Positions 1 to 9,335 are shown, counted from the stretch's first letter. The stretch: 64,000 bases of DNA from JBQKLI01 sp012798975 (GCF_052116305.1 NZ_JBQKLI010000003.1:88324-152323); one strand, 5' to 3'. Notes: generated by a model from the sequence alone, not told the origin. A program made the numbers and translations.

Positions 1-1
1 A

Positions 2-592
2 GTGATTCGTTCAGAAGGTTTTAGCGGTGTTATAAAAAGAGGAAAATCTAGAATATATAAAACCTTCTATATTTTAAAAGCTGAAATAACTACGATGCTG
101 GAGAATACTATAGAAAATGAGAATTTTGTATGCAGAGTAATAGATAAAGCAGAGATAGAAAAAATAGCAGAAGATTATCCTGAAGAATTTGATGAAAGAA
201 AAAAGAGTATCTTTTTAAACAGGATCAAGGATCCGCAGCATAGAGGGATCGTTGTTCAGTACAAGAACGATATTTGCGGTTATTTATGGTCTTCAATAGG
301 ATCGTTAGAAGAAGAGGAATCCGGTTACCAGAGGAAACTTCAAAAGAATGAGATGTATTTATATGATCTCTATACCTTTAAAAAGTATCGCAGACAAGGT
401 GTTGCGGATACGGCTTTTCATCATGAAATGAGATTTTATAAAAATAGAGGCTATCAATATGCCCTTGACTTAGTGGATGAATCCAACAAACCATCGATGT
501 CGGCGATGAATAAAATGGGCTTTTCAAGGATTGGAAAAGTGTATTTCAAAAATTGGAATGGAAAGAAATATAATAAGGTTGTGGAAAGATGA
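2..592 (+). CDS. GNAT-family N-acetyltransferase, 5' end uncertain
   Basis: The C-terminal half has the acetyl-CoA-binding signature of GNAT enzymes: RRQGVAD followed by a helix, and an SMSAMNKMGF segment near the end that is typical of the last strand and helix. The frame is open to the window edge with only a GTG at position 2, so the true start may lie outside. An internal ATG at 95 would give 165 residues but has no ribosome site in front of it. The gene overlaps the PIG-L deacetylase by 4 bases (ATGA), so the two are translationally coupled. I infer acylation of an amino sugar or other surface-glycan precursor; the substrate cannot be read from the sequence. Confidence 0.75.
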   Translation: MIRSEGFSGVIKRGKSRIYKTFYILKAEITTMLENTIENENFVCRVIDKAEIEKIAEDYPEEFDERKKSIFLNRIKDPQHRGIVVQYKNDICGYLWSSIGSLEEEESGYQRKLQKNEMYLYDLYTFKKYRRQGVADTAFHHEMRFYKNRGYQYALDLVDESNKPSMSAMNKMGFSRIGKVYFKNWNGKKYNKVVER

Positions 593-1410
593 AAGAACAA
601 TTAGCGCGAGTTTTAAGAGGACCTATTCGTCTATATAATGAAAGATTGATCCATAAATTATACAATAAAAAATTTTCCCTTAAACCCATTGCAGAAAAAG
701 AAAAGAACTTGGTCCTTGTGCCCCATGTAGATGATGAAACGATAGGTATGGGTGCCTATCTGTTAAAGAGTTCTAAGGAACATATACTCTGCTATAGTAC
801 AGACAGCGGAGGAAGTCTTTCGGCTCATAACTACGAAGATACAGTTAAGGAAAGAAGCAGGGAAGCCCTAAGAATTGCAAAAGAATTAAATATAAAAAGA
901 GTAGAATTTTTAGGTGTTGGAGAGGACCGATTTATAGAAGAAGCTGAATTGAAAAAAGAAAAACTAAAGCAGATAATTATAGAGGAACAATTCGATAGAA
1001 TTTTTACGGTCTCTCCCTATGATGCCCATCCCATCCATCGGCAAACGACAGGTCTTTTGTTGTCCATGATAGATAATATTCCAGAGCATTGCAGGATTGT
1101 GTTTTATGAAGTGAGCAATCTCATGCCGGATCATTGGATTAATTCATATGCAGCAATGAATCGGGAACTATTCCTTCGAAAGAGAAATCTATATTCTTTT
1201 TTCCCTTCTCAAGAAAAGACAATGGACTTTGATATATTCCAAAGACTGAATCGTAGAAAAGGAAAAGTTTTAGAAAATGGTTCTTATGCAGCGGAGTATT
1301 TTAGCGACTTAAGCAAAGAGGAATTTAAAGAACGGATGGAAAGTTTGAGTGAACTAGACCTTCCAAAATATCGTATTGGCAATCATAGAAGTTTTAGAAA
1401 AACAGTATAA
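589..1410 (+). CDS. PIG-L/LmbE-family deacetylase
   Basis: The 273-residue protein has the zinc-binding PHVDDE motif of the LmbE/PIG-L fold at residues 45-50 and a later DAHPIH segment that supplies the third metal ligand. Known members remove N-acetyl groups from sugars (GlcNAc-PI, bacillithiol and mycothiol precursors, glycopeptides). Coupling to a GNAT acetyltransferase, and the membrane and hydrolase genes that follow, point to glycan or surface-polymer modification rather than thiol synthesis, but that is inference. The start ATG overlaps the upstream stop and the gene ends at a strong hairpin terminator. Confidence 0.85.
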   Translation: MKEQLARVLRGPIRLYNERLIHKLYNKKFSLKPIAEKEKNLVLVPHVDDETIGMGAYLLKSSKEHILCYSTDSGGSLSAHNYEDTVKERSREALRIAKELNIKRVEFLGVGEDRFIEEAELKKEKLKQIIIEEQFDRIFTVSPYDAHPIHRQTTGLLLSMIDNIPEHCRIVFYEVSNLMPDHWINSYAAMNRELFLRKRNLYSFFPSQEKTMDFDIFQRLNRRKGKVLENGSYAAEYFSDLSKEEFKERMESLSELDLPKYRIGNHRSFRKTV

Positions 1411-1424
1411 TCGTGGAGATAGAG

Positions 1425-1468
1425 TAAAAAAGAGTTGAACTGCATCCGCTGCAGTCCAACTCTTTTTT
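1425..1468. terminator. Bidirectional hairpin terminator
   Basis: A 14-bp stem (1431-1444 with 1450-1463, one mismatch) and a 5-base loop are flanked by an A-run on the left and a T-run on the right. It lies between the converging PIG-L gene and the minus-strand hydrolase and can serve both. Confidence 0.85.
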
Positions 1469-1510
1469 AGTAGAAGTTATTTTAATAAAAGGTTTAATTT
1501 CAAGATAAGA

Positions 1511-2287
1511 TTATGTATTTTGTTCGATTATTTCTTTGATTTTTTCCGCTGCATAATTCTTATAATATTCTCCCACATCTCCATGGTTTGTATAACTTTC
1601 TTTATCTAGTTCATAGAATATTCCATACCTGTCCAAAACTTTTGTGAAAGGGAGGATATGATTTTTATAATGGTGGTCTTCGGTACTGATATGGATATAG
1701 AATTTTGTCTGGGAGGAAGGGACAAGGAAATTTGTAATCAGCTGATTCATTTCTTCCTGAGTTGCTTTCCCATGATCCCCCATAATATAGTCGATATACT
1801 CCATTTTTACTTCCTGAAGATAGTCTGCAAGATAAACTTGGGGAGCACCGACAACACTATAGCCGTAGTTGTTTTTCAGGGCTTGATAGATGGCCGCATA
1901 GCCCCCTTTGCTGCTTCCGGCAGTGATAATATGGTCTTTTGATATTCCTCTTTCACAAGCGGTGTTTTTTATTAAAAAGCTTACAGCCCGGTCTAAGAAG
2001 AAGTCTCTCTTTTCTCCTAAGTAATAGGAGCCCTCTACTCCATCCGGTCCGTAATTATCTAAGATAAAGAGTTTATTTGCCTGAATATCTTGAAAGCTTT
2101 TTATATAGTTATACCGGGCTCCTGCTCCTTTTCGCGAAAAACCGGAGAAAGTTACGATGAGATAGGGGCTGTCCTCTGGGAAAAACATATATTTTAAGGG
2201 CTTGTCTTCCAGAGTGAATTTATGTTCATATTTTAATTTTAAAAGTTCTACTTTTGCCATAGAGAAAATTTTCTTTATTATTTTCAT
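1511..2287 (-). CDS. Alpha/beta-hydrolase, XcbB/CpsF-like
   Basis: The protein (about 258 residues) has the nucleophile elbow GSSKGG near residue 126, preceded by a hydrophobic strand (DHIITA). A late STEDHH and a TNHGD segment could supply the acid and the histidine. The layout resembles capsule-cluster XcbB/CpsF hydrolases or acyl-esterases, though sequence alone does not fix the substrate. The ATG at 2285-2287 is preferred because the upstream GTG falls inside the ribosome site AGAGGTG. It converges on the PIG-L gene and is divergent from the DUF6056-like gene, so it is probably transcribed alone. Confidence 0.65.
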   Translation of the reverse strand: MKIIKKIFSMAKVELLKLKYEHKFTLEDKPLKYMFFPEDSPYLIVTFSGFSRKGAGARYNYIKSFQDIQANKLFILDNYGPDGVEGSYYLGEKRDFFLDRAVSFLIKNTACERGISKDHIITAGSSKGGYAAIYQALKNNYGYSVVGAPQVYLADYLQEVKMEYIDYIMGDHGKATQEEMNQLITNFLVPSSQTKFYIHISTEDHHYKNHILPFTKVLDRYGIFYELDKESYTNHGDVGEYYKNYAAEKIKEIIEQNT

Positions 2288-2431
2288 AGGATTCACCTCT
2301 CTTAGAATATACTATATTTGAAAGTATTATTGAATAGAAGTGGCATAATGATTATGTTTTAGTAGAAAGAATGAAAGGAATTCTTTCTTATGATACTATC
2401 AAAGTAGAGATTATTTTAGCGGGGTAAAGAG

Positions 2432-3901
2432 ATGGAAAAGAAAAAATACGATTACTATTTATATACAGTAATGGCTGTAACAGCTGTTATACTTTTTTTT
2501 ATGATGATGCATGCACAGCCCAGCGGTACGGATTGGTATCGTGTTGGTTTTAGAGATAGAAGTCCATCCGGCTTTCTCGGGCTTTTAGGGCAGCAGTATC
2601 AGAATGTGGACGGGAAAGTGTTGGGGAATCTTTTCTCTTATCTTCTTATGGTACCGGAATGGCTGAGAGATCTTGTTAAAGCCTTGTTTATCCTAGGAAC
2701 GATTTTTGTGATTTGGGGAATGTCTAAACGTAAAGATACGATGAGTTTTTTAGCAGTGTTTCTGTTTTTTACAGCCTTTTCGATACCCCTGCTCTCACAA
2801 GTTCTTTTCTGGAATACAGGTTTTTTCTATCAAGTATTTCCGGTTTATTTCTTTCTGATCTACCTTCTATGGATGAAGATGGGTCAGGGAGATCCAGAAA
2901 GAAAAAGAGAAATCCCTCTGGCAGTGTTCTTCTTTTTTTTAGGGATGGCATCTTGTCTTTTCGCCGAGACCCTTACCTTAGTATTTTTACCCTTAAGTTT
3001 TGTGTTTTTGGTGTATGAAAAGAGGGGTACCGGCAAGATATCTATAGAGGCAATATGCTGGAGCGTTGGAACGGTTATCGGTACGATTATTCTTTTTTCT
3101 TCTCCGGCCACATTTTTAGAAGGGTTGACTGTTTTTGCCAATGAAACCGGGATTGCTTCCGACAATTTTATTGAATATTATCACAACTTTAGAGCGGCAT
3201 CTCCTTTTACTAATTTTTCCGTATTTGTAGTGATTCTTATAGGGATTATCAGCCGCTATCGCAAAAACTACACGAAGCTGGATCTTCCTATGGCGGTTAT
3301 TGCTGGGTGCTTCTTCCTCTATGCTCTTTTAACGAAGGTGGTTCCTTTGGAATTCTTTCAGTTAAACAGTATCTATAGAGGCGGCGACAGCTCCATGATG
3401 AAGCTTGATTTTATTGTTCATGCGGTCTTTTGTTTATATCTGATGATTTACGGATTCCACGGGATTGAAAACAGAGAGAACCGACGAACCTGGTTTTTGG
3501 TTTTATCAGGAATCTTTATCAATTTTATGATCAATCTTTTTATCCATTCGCCTTTAGCAAAGGACTACTATCTGATGATGATATTTTTTATGATCTTGGC
3601 TGTTTTGTCTTTTGATGAAGACATGTTCGGGAAAAAGCAGTTTAACCGGTATCTTATTACTGTGGGATCGGCACTGTTGATACTTATACTCGCAAGAAGG
3701 GCCGTCCCTATGATAGAGAATGAAAATCAGTATAATGTAAATTTATTGCGCATAAAAAATACAATGGATAAGGGCGGTCTGGAAATACAAGTCAAAAACT
3801 ATCCTCATCCGGAATTTATTGTAGATCCGGATAATAGGAGAATGATGAATGGGTTTTATTATAATGAACCGGGAGATTTAATAATTAAGACAGAAAAGTA
3901 G
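2432..3901 (+). CDS. Polytopic membrane protein, DUF6056-like
   Basis: The 489-residue protein has about 11-13 hydrophobic segments, short charged loops and a conserved-looking early loop containing GKVLGNLFSYL, which resembles the DUF6056 and glycosyltransferase-C-like membrane proteins of surface polysaccharide clusters. A larger extracytoplasmic segment follows the first membrane helix (GTDWYRVGF). The C-terminal 60 residues are soluble. No enzymatic motif is certain. It begins an apparent operon with MscS (8-base gap) and ketopantoate reductase (4-base overlap). The AGCGGGG ribosome site is imperfect. Confidence 0.6.
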   Translation: MEKKKYDYYLYTVMAVTAVILFFMMMHAQPSGTDWYRVGFRDRSPSGFLGLLGQQYQNVDGKVLGNLFSYLLMVPEWLRDLVKALFILGTIFVIWGMSKRKDTMSFLAVFLFFTAFSIPLLSQVLFWNTGFFYQVFPVYFFLIYLLWMKMGQGDPERKREIPLAVFFFFLGMASCLFAETLTLVFLPLSFVFLVYEKRGTGKISIEAICWSVGTVIGTIILFSSPATFLEGLTVFANETGIASDNFIEYYHNFRAASPFTNFSVFVVILIGIISRYRKNYTKLDLPMAVIAGCFFLYALLTKVVPLEFFQLNSIYRGGDSSMMKLDFIVHAVFCLYLMIYGFHGIENRENRRTWFLVLSGIFINFMINLFIHSPLAKDYYLMMIFFMILAVLSFDEDMFGKKQFNRYLITVGSALLILILARRAVPMIENENQYNVNLLRIKNTMDKGGLEIQVKNYPHPEFIVDPDNRRMMNGFYYNEPGDLIIKTEK

Positions 3902-3909
3902 GTATCTGT

Positions 3910-4812
3910 ATGGATGAATACACAAAAATTCAAGAGATGGCGGAAGAAATAAAAAAATTAAGAGAAGAAATTGCTACTGAAACTGTACAATTTCAATGGT
4001 TTGATCTGTTTAAGCGTGTGGCAGCGGCTATCCTGATTTTTATTATCGGGATGTATATTATACGTTTTTTACGAAAGCTCTTTCATAATTTTTTAATAAA
4101 GAAAAATTCAAGCCATGGGTTCAGACATTTTGCGGATGTCGCCTTTAAAATCGGTCTTTATATTATCCTGCTCACAGCAATCGCCTCGGTGTTGGGGATT
4201 GAAACGGCATCGATTGCTGCTTTAGTTGCATCGATCGGGCTGACGATAGGTTTGGCTCTGCAGGGAAGCTTATCGGACTTGGCAAGCGGAATTCTCTTAG
4301 TAACCCTGCATCAGATACGGCGGGGAAATTATGTCTATTTGGCAGGCAATAAAGATCAGTTTCTGGAAGTAGATGAAATACGTTTATTTTACACCAGCTT
4401 TCTCACTGTTACAAAATCAAGACTCTATATCCCGAACTCAAAAGTTCTGAATGAGAAGATAGAAAATCTTTCGGTGATTGGAAAGACAAAGGTGGAAGTA
4501 GATATCGGGATTAGTTATGCTTCCGATATGAAACAGGCTAAAAAAATTATGGAAAAAATCCTTATGGAAAATGAATATACTTTATCCGAGGAGATTGAAA
4601 TTTTTATAAAGAATTTAGAGGACAGTTCAGTTACGATAACAGGAAGAGCATGGGTGATGCCCCAAGATTATCTTAAGGCAAAGTTTTCGATTACGGAGAG
4701 GATAAAAGAGATCTATGATGAGGAAGGGATTGTTATACCCTATCCTCAGATGGATGTATATCTTCAAAATACAGAGAGTAAAAGGCAGAGTAAAGGAGCA
4801 GAAGAGTTATGA
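3910..4812 (+). CDS. Small-conductance mechanosensitive channel, MscS family
   Basis: The 300-residue protein starts with a short amphipathic coil and has three membrane segments. The third (residues about 95-128) is the Gly/Ala-rich pore helix (SIGLTIGLALQGSLSDLASG) typical of MscS, followed by the beta domain (RRGNYV, YIPNSKV) and the alpha/beta C-terminal cytoplasmic vestibule. The family opens under membrane tension to release solutes during hypo-osmotic shock. It sits tightly between the membrane protein and panE-like gene, so it is probably co-transcribed. Confidence 0.9.
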   Translation: MDEYTKIQEMAEEIKKLREEIATETVQFQWFDLFKRVAAAILIFIIGMYIIRFLRKLFHNFLIKKNSSHGFRHFADVAFKIGLYIILLTAIASVLGIETASIAALVASIGLTIGLALQGSLSDLASGILLVTLHQIRRGNYVYLAGNKDQFLEVDEIRLFYTSFLTVTKSRLYIPNSKVLNEKIENLSVIGKTKVEVDIGISYASDMKQAKKIMEKILMENEYTLSEEIEIFIKNLEDSSVTITGRAWVMPQDYLKAKFSITERIKEIYDEEGIVIPYPQMDVYLQNTESKRQSKGAEEL

Positions 4813-5684
4813 TCACGGGATTAATAGGAGCGGGAGCAGTAGGCAGTTCGCTGCTGTATTTTGGAGCAGAGAAGGGACATGCTATTGTCGTGCTGGGAGA
4901 CCCTGATCGATTGGAAAAATATAAAAAGGGAATCCGGATCAATGGCAGAGATATTGCGGTGCAGGTTCAAGAAAAGAAGGATCAACCGCTGGATATCCTG
5001 TTTCTATCGGTGAAATCAATAGATTTTGAGCAGGCAGTAGAAAACCTTCAGAAGTCCATCGATAAGAGAACGATCATTGTATCCTTAATGAACGGAGTGT
5101 CTACGGAGACAGAGCTTAGAAAGAGATTCACAAACCCTGTTGTTCATGCAGTGGTACGAGGTTCCTTTAACCGTGGAAAAGAGGGAACCGTTTTTAAAGA
5201 AGATCAAATCAATATCACCATCGGTTCGGAGGGTAAAAATAAAGAAGCCGTAACAAAAGTCGAAGCATTTCTAAAACAGATCAGCTATCCTTATATTCTT
5301 TCTGAAGATATTATTACAAATATGTGGAGCAAGTTCTGCATCAATGTTTCTGAAAATCTAATCGCTGCTGTGCTGGATTTTAATTATGGACAGATGAAGA
5401 AGAGAGAGATTCTAGAAGCTGTAAAACTGGTGCAAAGAGAAGTCGTTGAGGTAGGCAGGCACTACGGAGCGAAATTATCGGAAGAGAATATATCGGATAA
5501 TATTAAGGCATTGATAGAAGAGATAGACGAAGGAGTTCCATCCACCCTCCAGGATCTTAGAGCCTGCAGAAAGACAGAAGTGGATTTGTTTGCAGGAGAA
5601 ATGATCCGCCTAGGGGAAAAGGCAGGGATCGAAACCCCTTATTCCAAACTTTTGTACTATCTGGTGAAGGGAAAAGAACAATAG
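4809..5684 (+). CDS. 2-dehydropantoate 2-reductase family (ketopantoate reductase)
   Basis: An N-terminal Rossmann motif GAGAVG (residues 7-12) and the ApbA/PanE C-terminal helical domain with MWSKFCINVSEN and a late TLQDLRACRKTE segment support this call. The length (291 residues) is normal. Canonical PanE reduces ketopantoate with NADPH for pantothenate synthesis. No other pan gene is nearby and several paralogues of unknown substrate exist in Firmicutes, so I leave the symbol empty. The ATG overlaps the MscS stop by 4 bases. Confidence 0.85.
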   Translation: MITGLIGAGAVGSSLLYFGAEKGHAIVVLGDPDRLEKYKKGIRINGRDIAVQVQEKKDQPLDILFLSVKSIDFEQAVENLQKSIDKRTIIVSLMNGVSTETELRKRFTNPVVHAVVRGSFNRGKEGTVFKEDQINITIGSEGKNKEAVTKVEAFLKQISYPYILSEDIITNMWSKFCINVSENLIAAVLDFNYGQMKKREILEAVKLVQREVVEVGRHYGAKLSEENISDNIKALIEEIDEGVPSTLQDLRACRKTEVDLFAGEMIRLGEKAGIETPYSKLLYYLVKGKEQ

Positions 5685-5813
5685 AATAAAAGTGTAGATA
5701 ATGATATCTTGACAGGTTTACTCAGGATAAAGAGTTTGTATAAATACAGGTCTAAGTGTTCTATTTACTTCTTTTCGAGTTTTCTAGAAGATAAAAAACA
5801 TGTACTACTAAAG

Positions 5814-5850
5814 AATCCTTGTTTTCGAATTCAAAAACAAGGATTTTTTT
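5814..5850 (+). terminator. Hairpin terminator after ketopantoate reductase gene
   Basis: A 12-bp perfect stem (5814-5825 with 5834-5845) is followed by a T-run. The stem closely resembles the hairpin at 18873-18906, so the two probably come from the same repeat family. The 5685-6023 gap otherwise holds one intergenic repeat copy and the pap promoter; I see no gene in it. Confidence 0.85.
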
Positions 5851-5885
5851 CTTTTCTTATATGTACGCAGATTTTTGAGGCAAAA

Positions 5886-5930
5886 GCGAAAAAATTCCCC
5901 TCTCCCCTCTAACATACTCCACACTTTTTT
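5886..5930 (-). repeat. Intergenic repeat copy 1
   Basis: Read on the minus strand this carries AGTGTGGAGT and AGAGGGGAGAGGGG, matching the GGGGAG-rich core of the copies at 8575, 9270, 14112 and 18762. It is the most diverged copy and lies just 3' of the terminator hairpin at 5814. Confidence 0.5.
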
Positions 5931-5951
5931 AATGTTTCTTCTACTCTTTAT

Positions 5952-5980
5952 TTGCATATACAGCCGTTTCTTAGTATAAT
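5952..5980 (+). promoter_or_regulatory. Sigma-A promoter for the PPK2 gene
   Basis: TTGCAT at 5952-5957, a 17-base spacer, and a perfect TATAAT at 5975-5980. It implies a start near 5987 and a short leader, which supports the ATG at 6024 as the real translation start. Confidence 0.8.
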
Positions 5981-6023
5981 CAGTACAAATTTAGGATTCG
6001 TTCAGAAGGAAGGGGCAGGCTAT

Positions 6024-7526
6024 ATGATTAAGGATTTTGATTTTAAAGATTTAGATAATACCTATTCGAATTTTAAGACCAAGGATTTAGCAGAACAGCT
6101 GGCTGTATTGCAAAGACAGTGCACTTATATGAAAATCCCTGTGATGATTATCGTGGATGGTTTTGAATCTGCAGGAAAAGGCGCTGTTATTAATGATCTT
6201 GTAAGAGAATTAGATACGAAACACTTTATTGTTCATGTGTTTGAAAGCTTAAGATATGAGGATTTGGTAAGACCTTATACATGGCGTTTATGGACAAGAA
6301 TTCCGCCTCGCGGAGATTTTGCTGTATTTGACAGAAGCCATTACCATCAGGTAAAGATGAATGCAGATCAGTCGAAAGAAGAAATCGATAAACAGTTGGA
6401 GCATCTTTTGGATGTAGAAGATACCTTAATGAACGACGGGATGATTATTCTGAAGTTCTTTCTAAATATAAAGGAAGAAACTCAGACGGAACGCCTTAAG
6501 GTGTTGGAAAAAGATGAAGACCGGGATTTTCTAGTGGACGATTTCGACCGAAAAGAAAATAAGAATTTTAAGAAATATTTTAAGCATTATGATTATATTC
6601 TAGAAGAAACAAATACGTTTAGAGCTCCTTGGCATATTGTTTCAGGGGAGAATATTAAAGAGGCATCGAAATGTGTTTTAGGTCTTTCTATCAAAGAAAT
6701 ACAAAAAGGCATCGACTATTTATTAGGATTAAAAGAAACGGGAGATATTTTTGTTCGGGATTATCAAAAGAATCCCACTCATCTCCAGGAACTTCGTACA
6801 GATCTTATGCTTTCAAAGGATAAGTACGATAAAAAAATCGACGAACTTCAAGAAGAAGTCCAGCAGCTGGGGTATCGGCTGTTTAAGCATAAAATTCCTT
6901 CTGTGATAGTCTTTGAAGGAATGGATGCGGCTGGAAAAGGCGGAGCGATTAAAAGGCTTACAAAACCTATCGACCCAAGAGGTTATCGTGTCAACCCTAC
7001 GTCAGCACCATCGGAGACAGAAAACAATCGTCATTATTTGTGGAGATTTTATATGAATTTCCCGAAAAAAGGGCGGATGACTATATTTGACCGATCTTGG
7101 TATGGCCGTGTTATGGTGGAAAGAGTAGAAGGTTTTGCGGATATACAAGAATGGGAACGAGCCTATGATGAGATCAATGCGATGGAAAAAGAGCTTGCGG
7201 ATTTTAATACCTTGGTTGTAAAGTACTTTATTTATATCGATAAAGAGGAGCAGCTGGAACGGTTTAAAAGCCGTCAGAAAGAGAAACCCTATAAGTTGAC
7301 TGACGAAGACTGGCGAAATCGTGAAAAATGGGATCAGTATGTAGAAGCGATGAACGAAATGATCGATCGTACGAATACAAAGGAAGCTCCATGGGTACTG
7401 ATTGAAGGAAATGACAAGAAGTATGCCCGTATTAAAATCCTTGAAGATTTTATTCAAAGGGCGGAAGCGATCTGCCAGAAAAATGAAATAGAAAAAAATG
7501 AAAAGGAAAAGAAAGAAAAGAAATAA
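6024..7526 (+). CDS. pap: Polyphosphate:AMP phosphotransferase, two-domain PPK2
   Basis: The 500-residue protein is a tandem duplication of the PPK2 fold. Each half has a Walker A loop (GFESAGKG at residues 46-53; GMDAAGKGG near residue 295) and a Walker B/lid motif (FDRSHYH; FDRSWYGRVMVERV). Two-domain PPK2 enzymes transfer phosphate from polyphosphate to AMP, making ADP. The C-terminal half has the better-conserved catalytic motifs, as in known members. ATG 6024 follows GAAGGAAGGGG and sits 37 bases below a good promoter. The Lys/Glu-rich tail (EKNEKEKKEKK) is probably disordered. Confidence 0.9.
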   Translation: MIKDFDFKDLDNTYSNFKTKDLAEQLAVLQRQCTYMKIPVMIIVDGFESAGKGAVINDLVRELDTKHFIVHVFESLRYEDLVRPYTWRLWTRIPPRGDFAVFDRSHYHQVKMNADQSKEEIDKQLEHLLDVEDTLMNDGMIILKFFLNIKEETQTERLKVLEKDEDRDFLVDDFDRKENKNFKKYFKHYDYILEETNTFRAPWHIVSGENIKEASKCVLGLSIKEIQKGIDYLLGLKETGDIFVRDYQKNPTHLQELRTDLMLSKDKYDKKIDELQEEVQQLGYRLFKHKIPSVIVFEGMDAAGKGGAIKRLTKPIDPRGYRVNPTSAPSETENNRHYLWRFYMNFPKKGRMTIFDRSWYGRVMVERVEGFADIQEWERAYDEINAMEKELADFNTLVVKYFIYIDKEEQLERFKSRQKEKPYKLTDEDWRNREKWDQYVEAMNEMIDRTNTKEAPWVLIEGNDKKYARIKILEDFIQRAEAICQKNEIEKNEKEKKEKK

Positions 7527-7556
7527 CAGGATTTTGTAAAGGAATTCGGAGGCTTG

Positions 7557-8564
7557 ATGAAATCAATATTTAAAATTGTTATAACATTTATACTATCAGT
7601 CCTTTTATGGAATGTGATCCTTGCGCCCACACTGGAAAACATAGAACTTGGGCAGACAACAGCGTTAAATGTAGTTTCTGGTGTGGTGGAAGAAAAAATA
7701 CGATCCAGTTCAAAAAAAGAGCTGCCCAGTACACCTCTTGCCCAGAATCGGGAAGATCAGAAAGAACTCATCTATATGCCGATCAGTGAAAAATCAGCCT
7801 TAAGCAATTCCATAAAAGTAGAAAAGGACAAGGATGATGTTACGCTTCTTCGGTTCACTACAGAAAATTCCTACGAAGAAGTCTTAAGATATTTAGCTCA
7901 TCTTCATGAAGGAAGAGTGAATCTTCATATTGACGGGATCAAAACAAAAGAAGATCAAGAAAAGTATATGGACGGGCTGCAGGAAGCTTGGAAAAATAAC
8001 AAGGCCTATCTCGACCCGAGAGAATCTTGGTCCGGCATGAAATGGTCCTATATTGATATACAGCCCTATAAAATATATCTGGAAATGGATTTTGTTCTTA
8101 CGGCAGATGAACTAGTATATTTGGACAAGGTATTTCAGGAGAAGGCGGAGTATATAAGATCTAAAACCAGCGATCCTGTAAAACAGGCAGAGTTCGCTTA
8201 TCAAACTACAGTAAAAGATATAGAATACGATGATTCCAGTGCCGGCGTAAAACTAGGGGTTCAAGAAAGCTGGGTTCCCAGAAATGCTTATACCGCTTGT
8301 AAAACAGGTACTGTTGTCTGTTCCGGTTATGTAGATTATTATAACGGTATATTAGATGCGTTAGAAATCGGAAATCTATCTGTAGAAGGGGTCTATAAAA
8401 ACAACAAGGGCGAGTCTATTCCCCATGCTTGGACAGAAGTAAAAGCTCAGGATAAGTACTTCTATTCCGATCCAACTTTTGGCGACGGTTACAGAAACAG
8501 CGACGTGGTATGGGAATGGTTCTCTTTTACAGAGCTTAAAGACAGAGTTGAGGATGAACGGTAA
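7557..8564 (+). CDS. Transglutaminase-like superfamily protein, membrane-anchored or secreted
   Basis: An N-terminal hydrophobic helix (residues about 2-22) precedes a middle region of unknown fold and a C-terminal transglutaminase core. The likely Cys-His-Asp triad is visible as VVCSGY, PHAW and SDPTFGD in the last 80 residues. Such proteins are often extracytoplasmic peptidases or cross-linkers. The GGAGG at 7548-7552 suits ATG 7557; the TTG at 7554 is too close. It lies 30 bases behind pap and may share its transcript. Confidence 0.75.
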   Translation: MKSIFKIVITFILSVLLWNVILAPTLENIELGQTTALNVVSGVVEEKIRSSSKKELPSTPLAQNREDQKELIYMPISEKSALSNSIKVEKDKDDVTLLRFTTENSYEEVLRYLAHLHEGRVNLHIDGIKTKEDQEKYMDGLQEAWKNNKAYLDPRESWSGMKWSYIDIQPYKIYLEMDFVLTADELVYLDKVFQEKAEYIRSKTSDPVKQAEFAYQTTVKDIEYDDSSAGVKLGVQESWVPRNAYTACKTGTVVCSGYVDYYNGILDALEIGNLSVEGVYKNNKGESIPHAWTEVKAQDKYFYSDPTFGDGYRNSDVVWEWFSFTELKDRVEDER

Positions 8565-8574
8565 AAGAAGAAAA

Positions 8575-8612
8575 ATGTGTAGTGTGATAGTGGGGAGAGG
8601 GGAGTTGTTGAC
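8575..8612 (+). repeat. Intergenic repeat copy 2
   Basis: It contains GTGTGATAGTGGGGAGAGG followed by GGAGTT, which matches the core of the copies at 14112 and 18762. It lies directly after the transglutaminase-like gene. Confidence 0.55.
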
Positions 8613-8734
8613 GAAAAATGAGAAGTGCATTCGTTTTTCTGCGGGGTAAAAAGACGGACTCCTTTTGTGATAGTGTAAGGAAATAACCATGGATTTTATT
8701 GAAATAAAGGGTGGAAGAACTTCACGCGGTTTTC

Positions 8735-8743
8735 TGCTATAAT
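8735..8743 (+). promoter_or_regulatory. Extended -10 promoter for ridA-like gene
   Basis: TGCTATAAT is a perfect extended -10, 31 bases before the ATG. I see no good -35 at the usual distance. Confidence 0.6.
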
Positions 8744-8773
8744 GAAAATAGAATAAATTTTAGGAGGTATTTT

Positions 8774-9124
8774 ATGTCAATCGAAAGATATAAAACAAGT
8801 CATCGCTGGAGTGTTGCTACAGTACACAATGGTACTGCTTATATTACAGGACAAGTTGCCAGCGACTTAAACTGCGGAGTAAAAGAGCAGACAAAACAAA
8901 CATTAGAAAAAATTGATGGTATTTTAGCTGACTTAGGTTCTGATAAATCTAAAATCTTAATGGCTACGATCTATATGAAAGACGTTACAACTTTCAAAGA
9001 AATGAACGAAGCTTGGGATGAGTGGGTTGCAGAAGGAAATGCGCCAGCAAGAGCATGTATCGAAGCTGCAGCAAACAATCCAGATGAATTAGTAGAAATT
9101 ATCGTAACAGCAGCAGTAGACTAA
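8774..9124 (+). CDS. RidA/YjgF/YER057c/UK114-family protein
   Basis: The 116-residue protein has the chorismate-mutase-like RidA fold with TAYITGQVASD near the N-terminus and a conserved PARACIEAA segment containing the Arg and Cys of the family's pocket. RidA proteins hydrolyse reactive enamine/imine intermediates. The ATG at 8774 follows TAGGAGGTATTTT; a longer reading from 8711 has no ribosome site. It has its own extended -10 promoter and terminator and is monocistronic. Codon use suggests high expression. Confidence 0.85.
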   Translation: MSIERYKTSHRWSVATVHNGTAYITGQVASDLNCGVKEQTKQTLEKIDGILADLGSDKSKILMATIYMKDVTTFKEMNEAWDEWVAEGNAPARACIEAAANNPDELVEIIVTAAVD

Positions 9125-9129
9125 AAAAA

Positions 9130-9164
9130 TAAAAGGTGAAGACAAATCGTCTCCACCTTTTTTA
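9130..9164 (+). terminator. Terminator after ridA-like gene
   Basis: A stem of about 12 bp (AAAGGTGAAGAC with GTCTCCACCTTT, one mismatch) and a T-run follow the stop codon at once. Confidence 0.8.
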
Positions 9165-9269
9165 TTGCTAAAATTTATTATGTTATCTTATTTCGAAATA
9201 GTATGAGTAGAGTAGAAAGCACATTCGCTCGAGCAGTTCTAGATTAAGCGGTATCATCTGTTCTTATAT

Positions 9270-9335
9270 CAAAAAGAAACAAGACCCATGTTTCTACCCT
9301 AACTCCCCTCTATCACTCTTCACACTCCACATTTC
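9270..9335 (-). repeat. Intergenic repeat copy 3
   Basis: On the minus strand this reads GTGATAGAGGGGAGTTAGGG, then GTAGAAACATGGG and TTGTTTCTTT. It is nearly identical to copy 4 at 14130-14176. GAAACA and TGTTTC within it form a small hairpin followed by Ts, so it may also end transcription leftward. It lies between ridA and the 3' end of msrAB. Confidence 0.65.

Noticed and set aside
5709..5912. 67-codon frame between panE-like and pap genes
   Set aside because: It spans the terminator hairpin, has no ribosome site and no protein-like composition.
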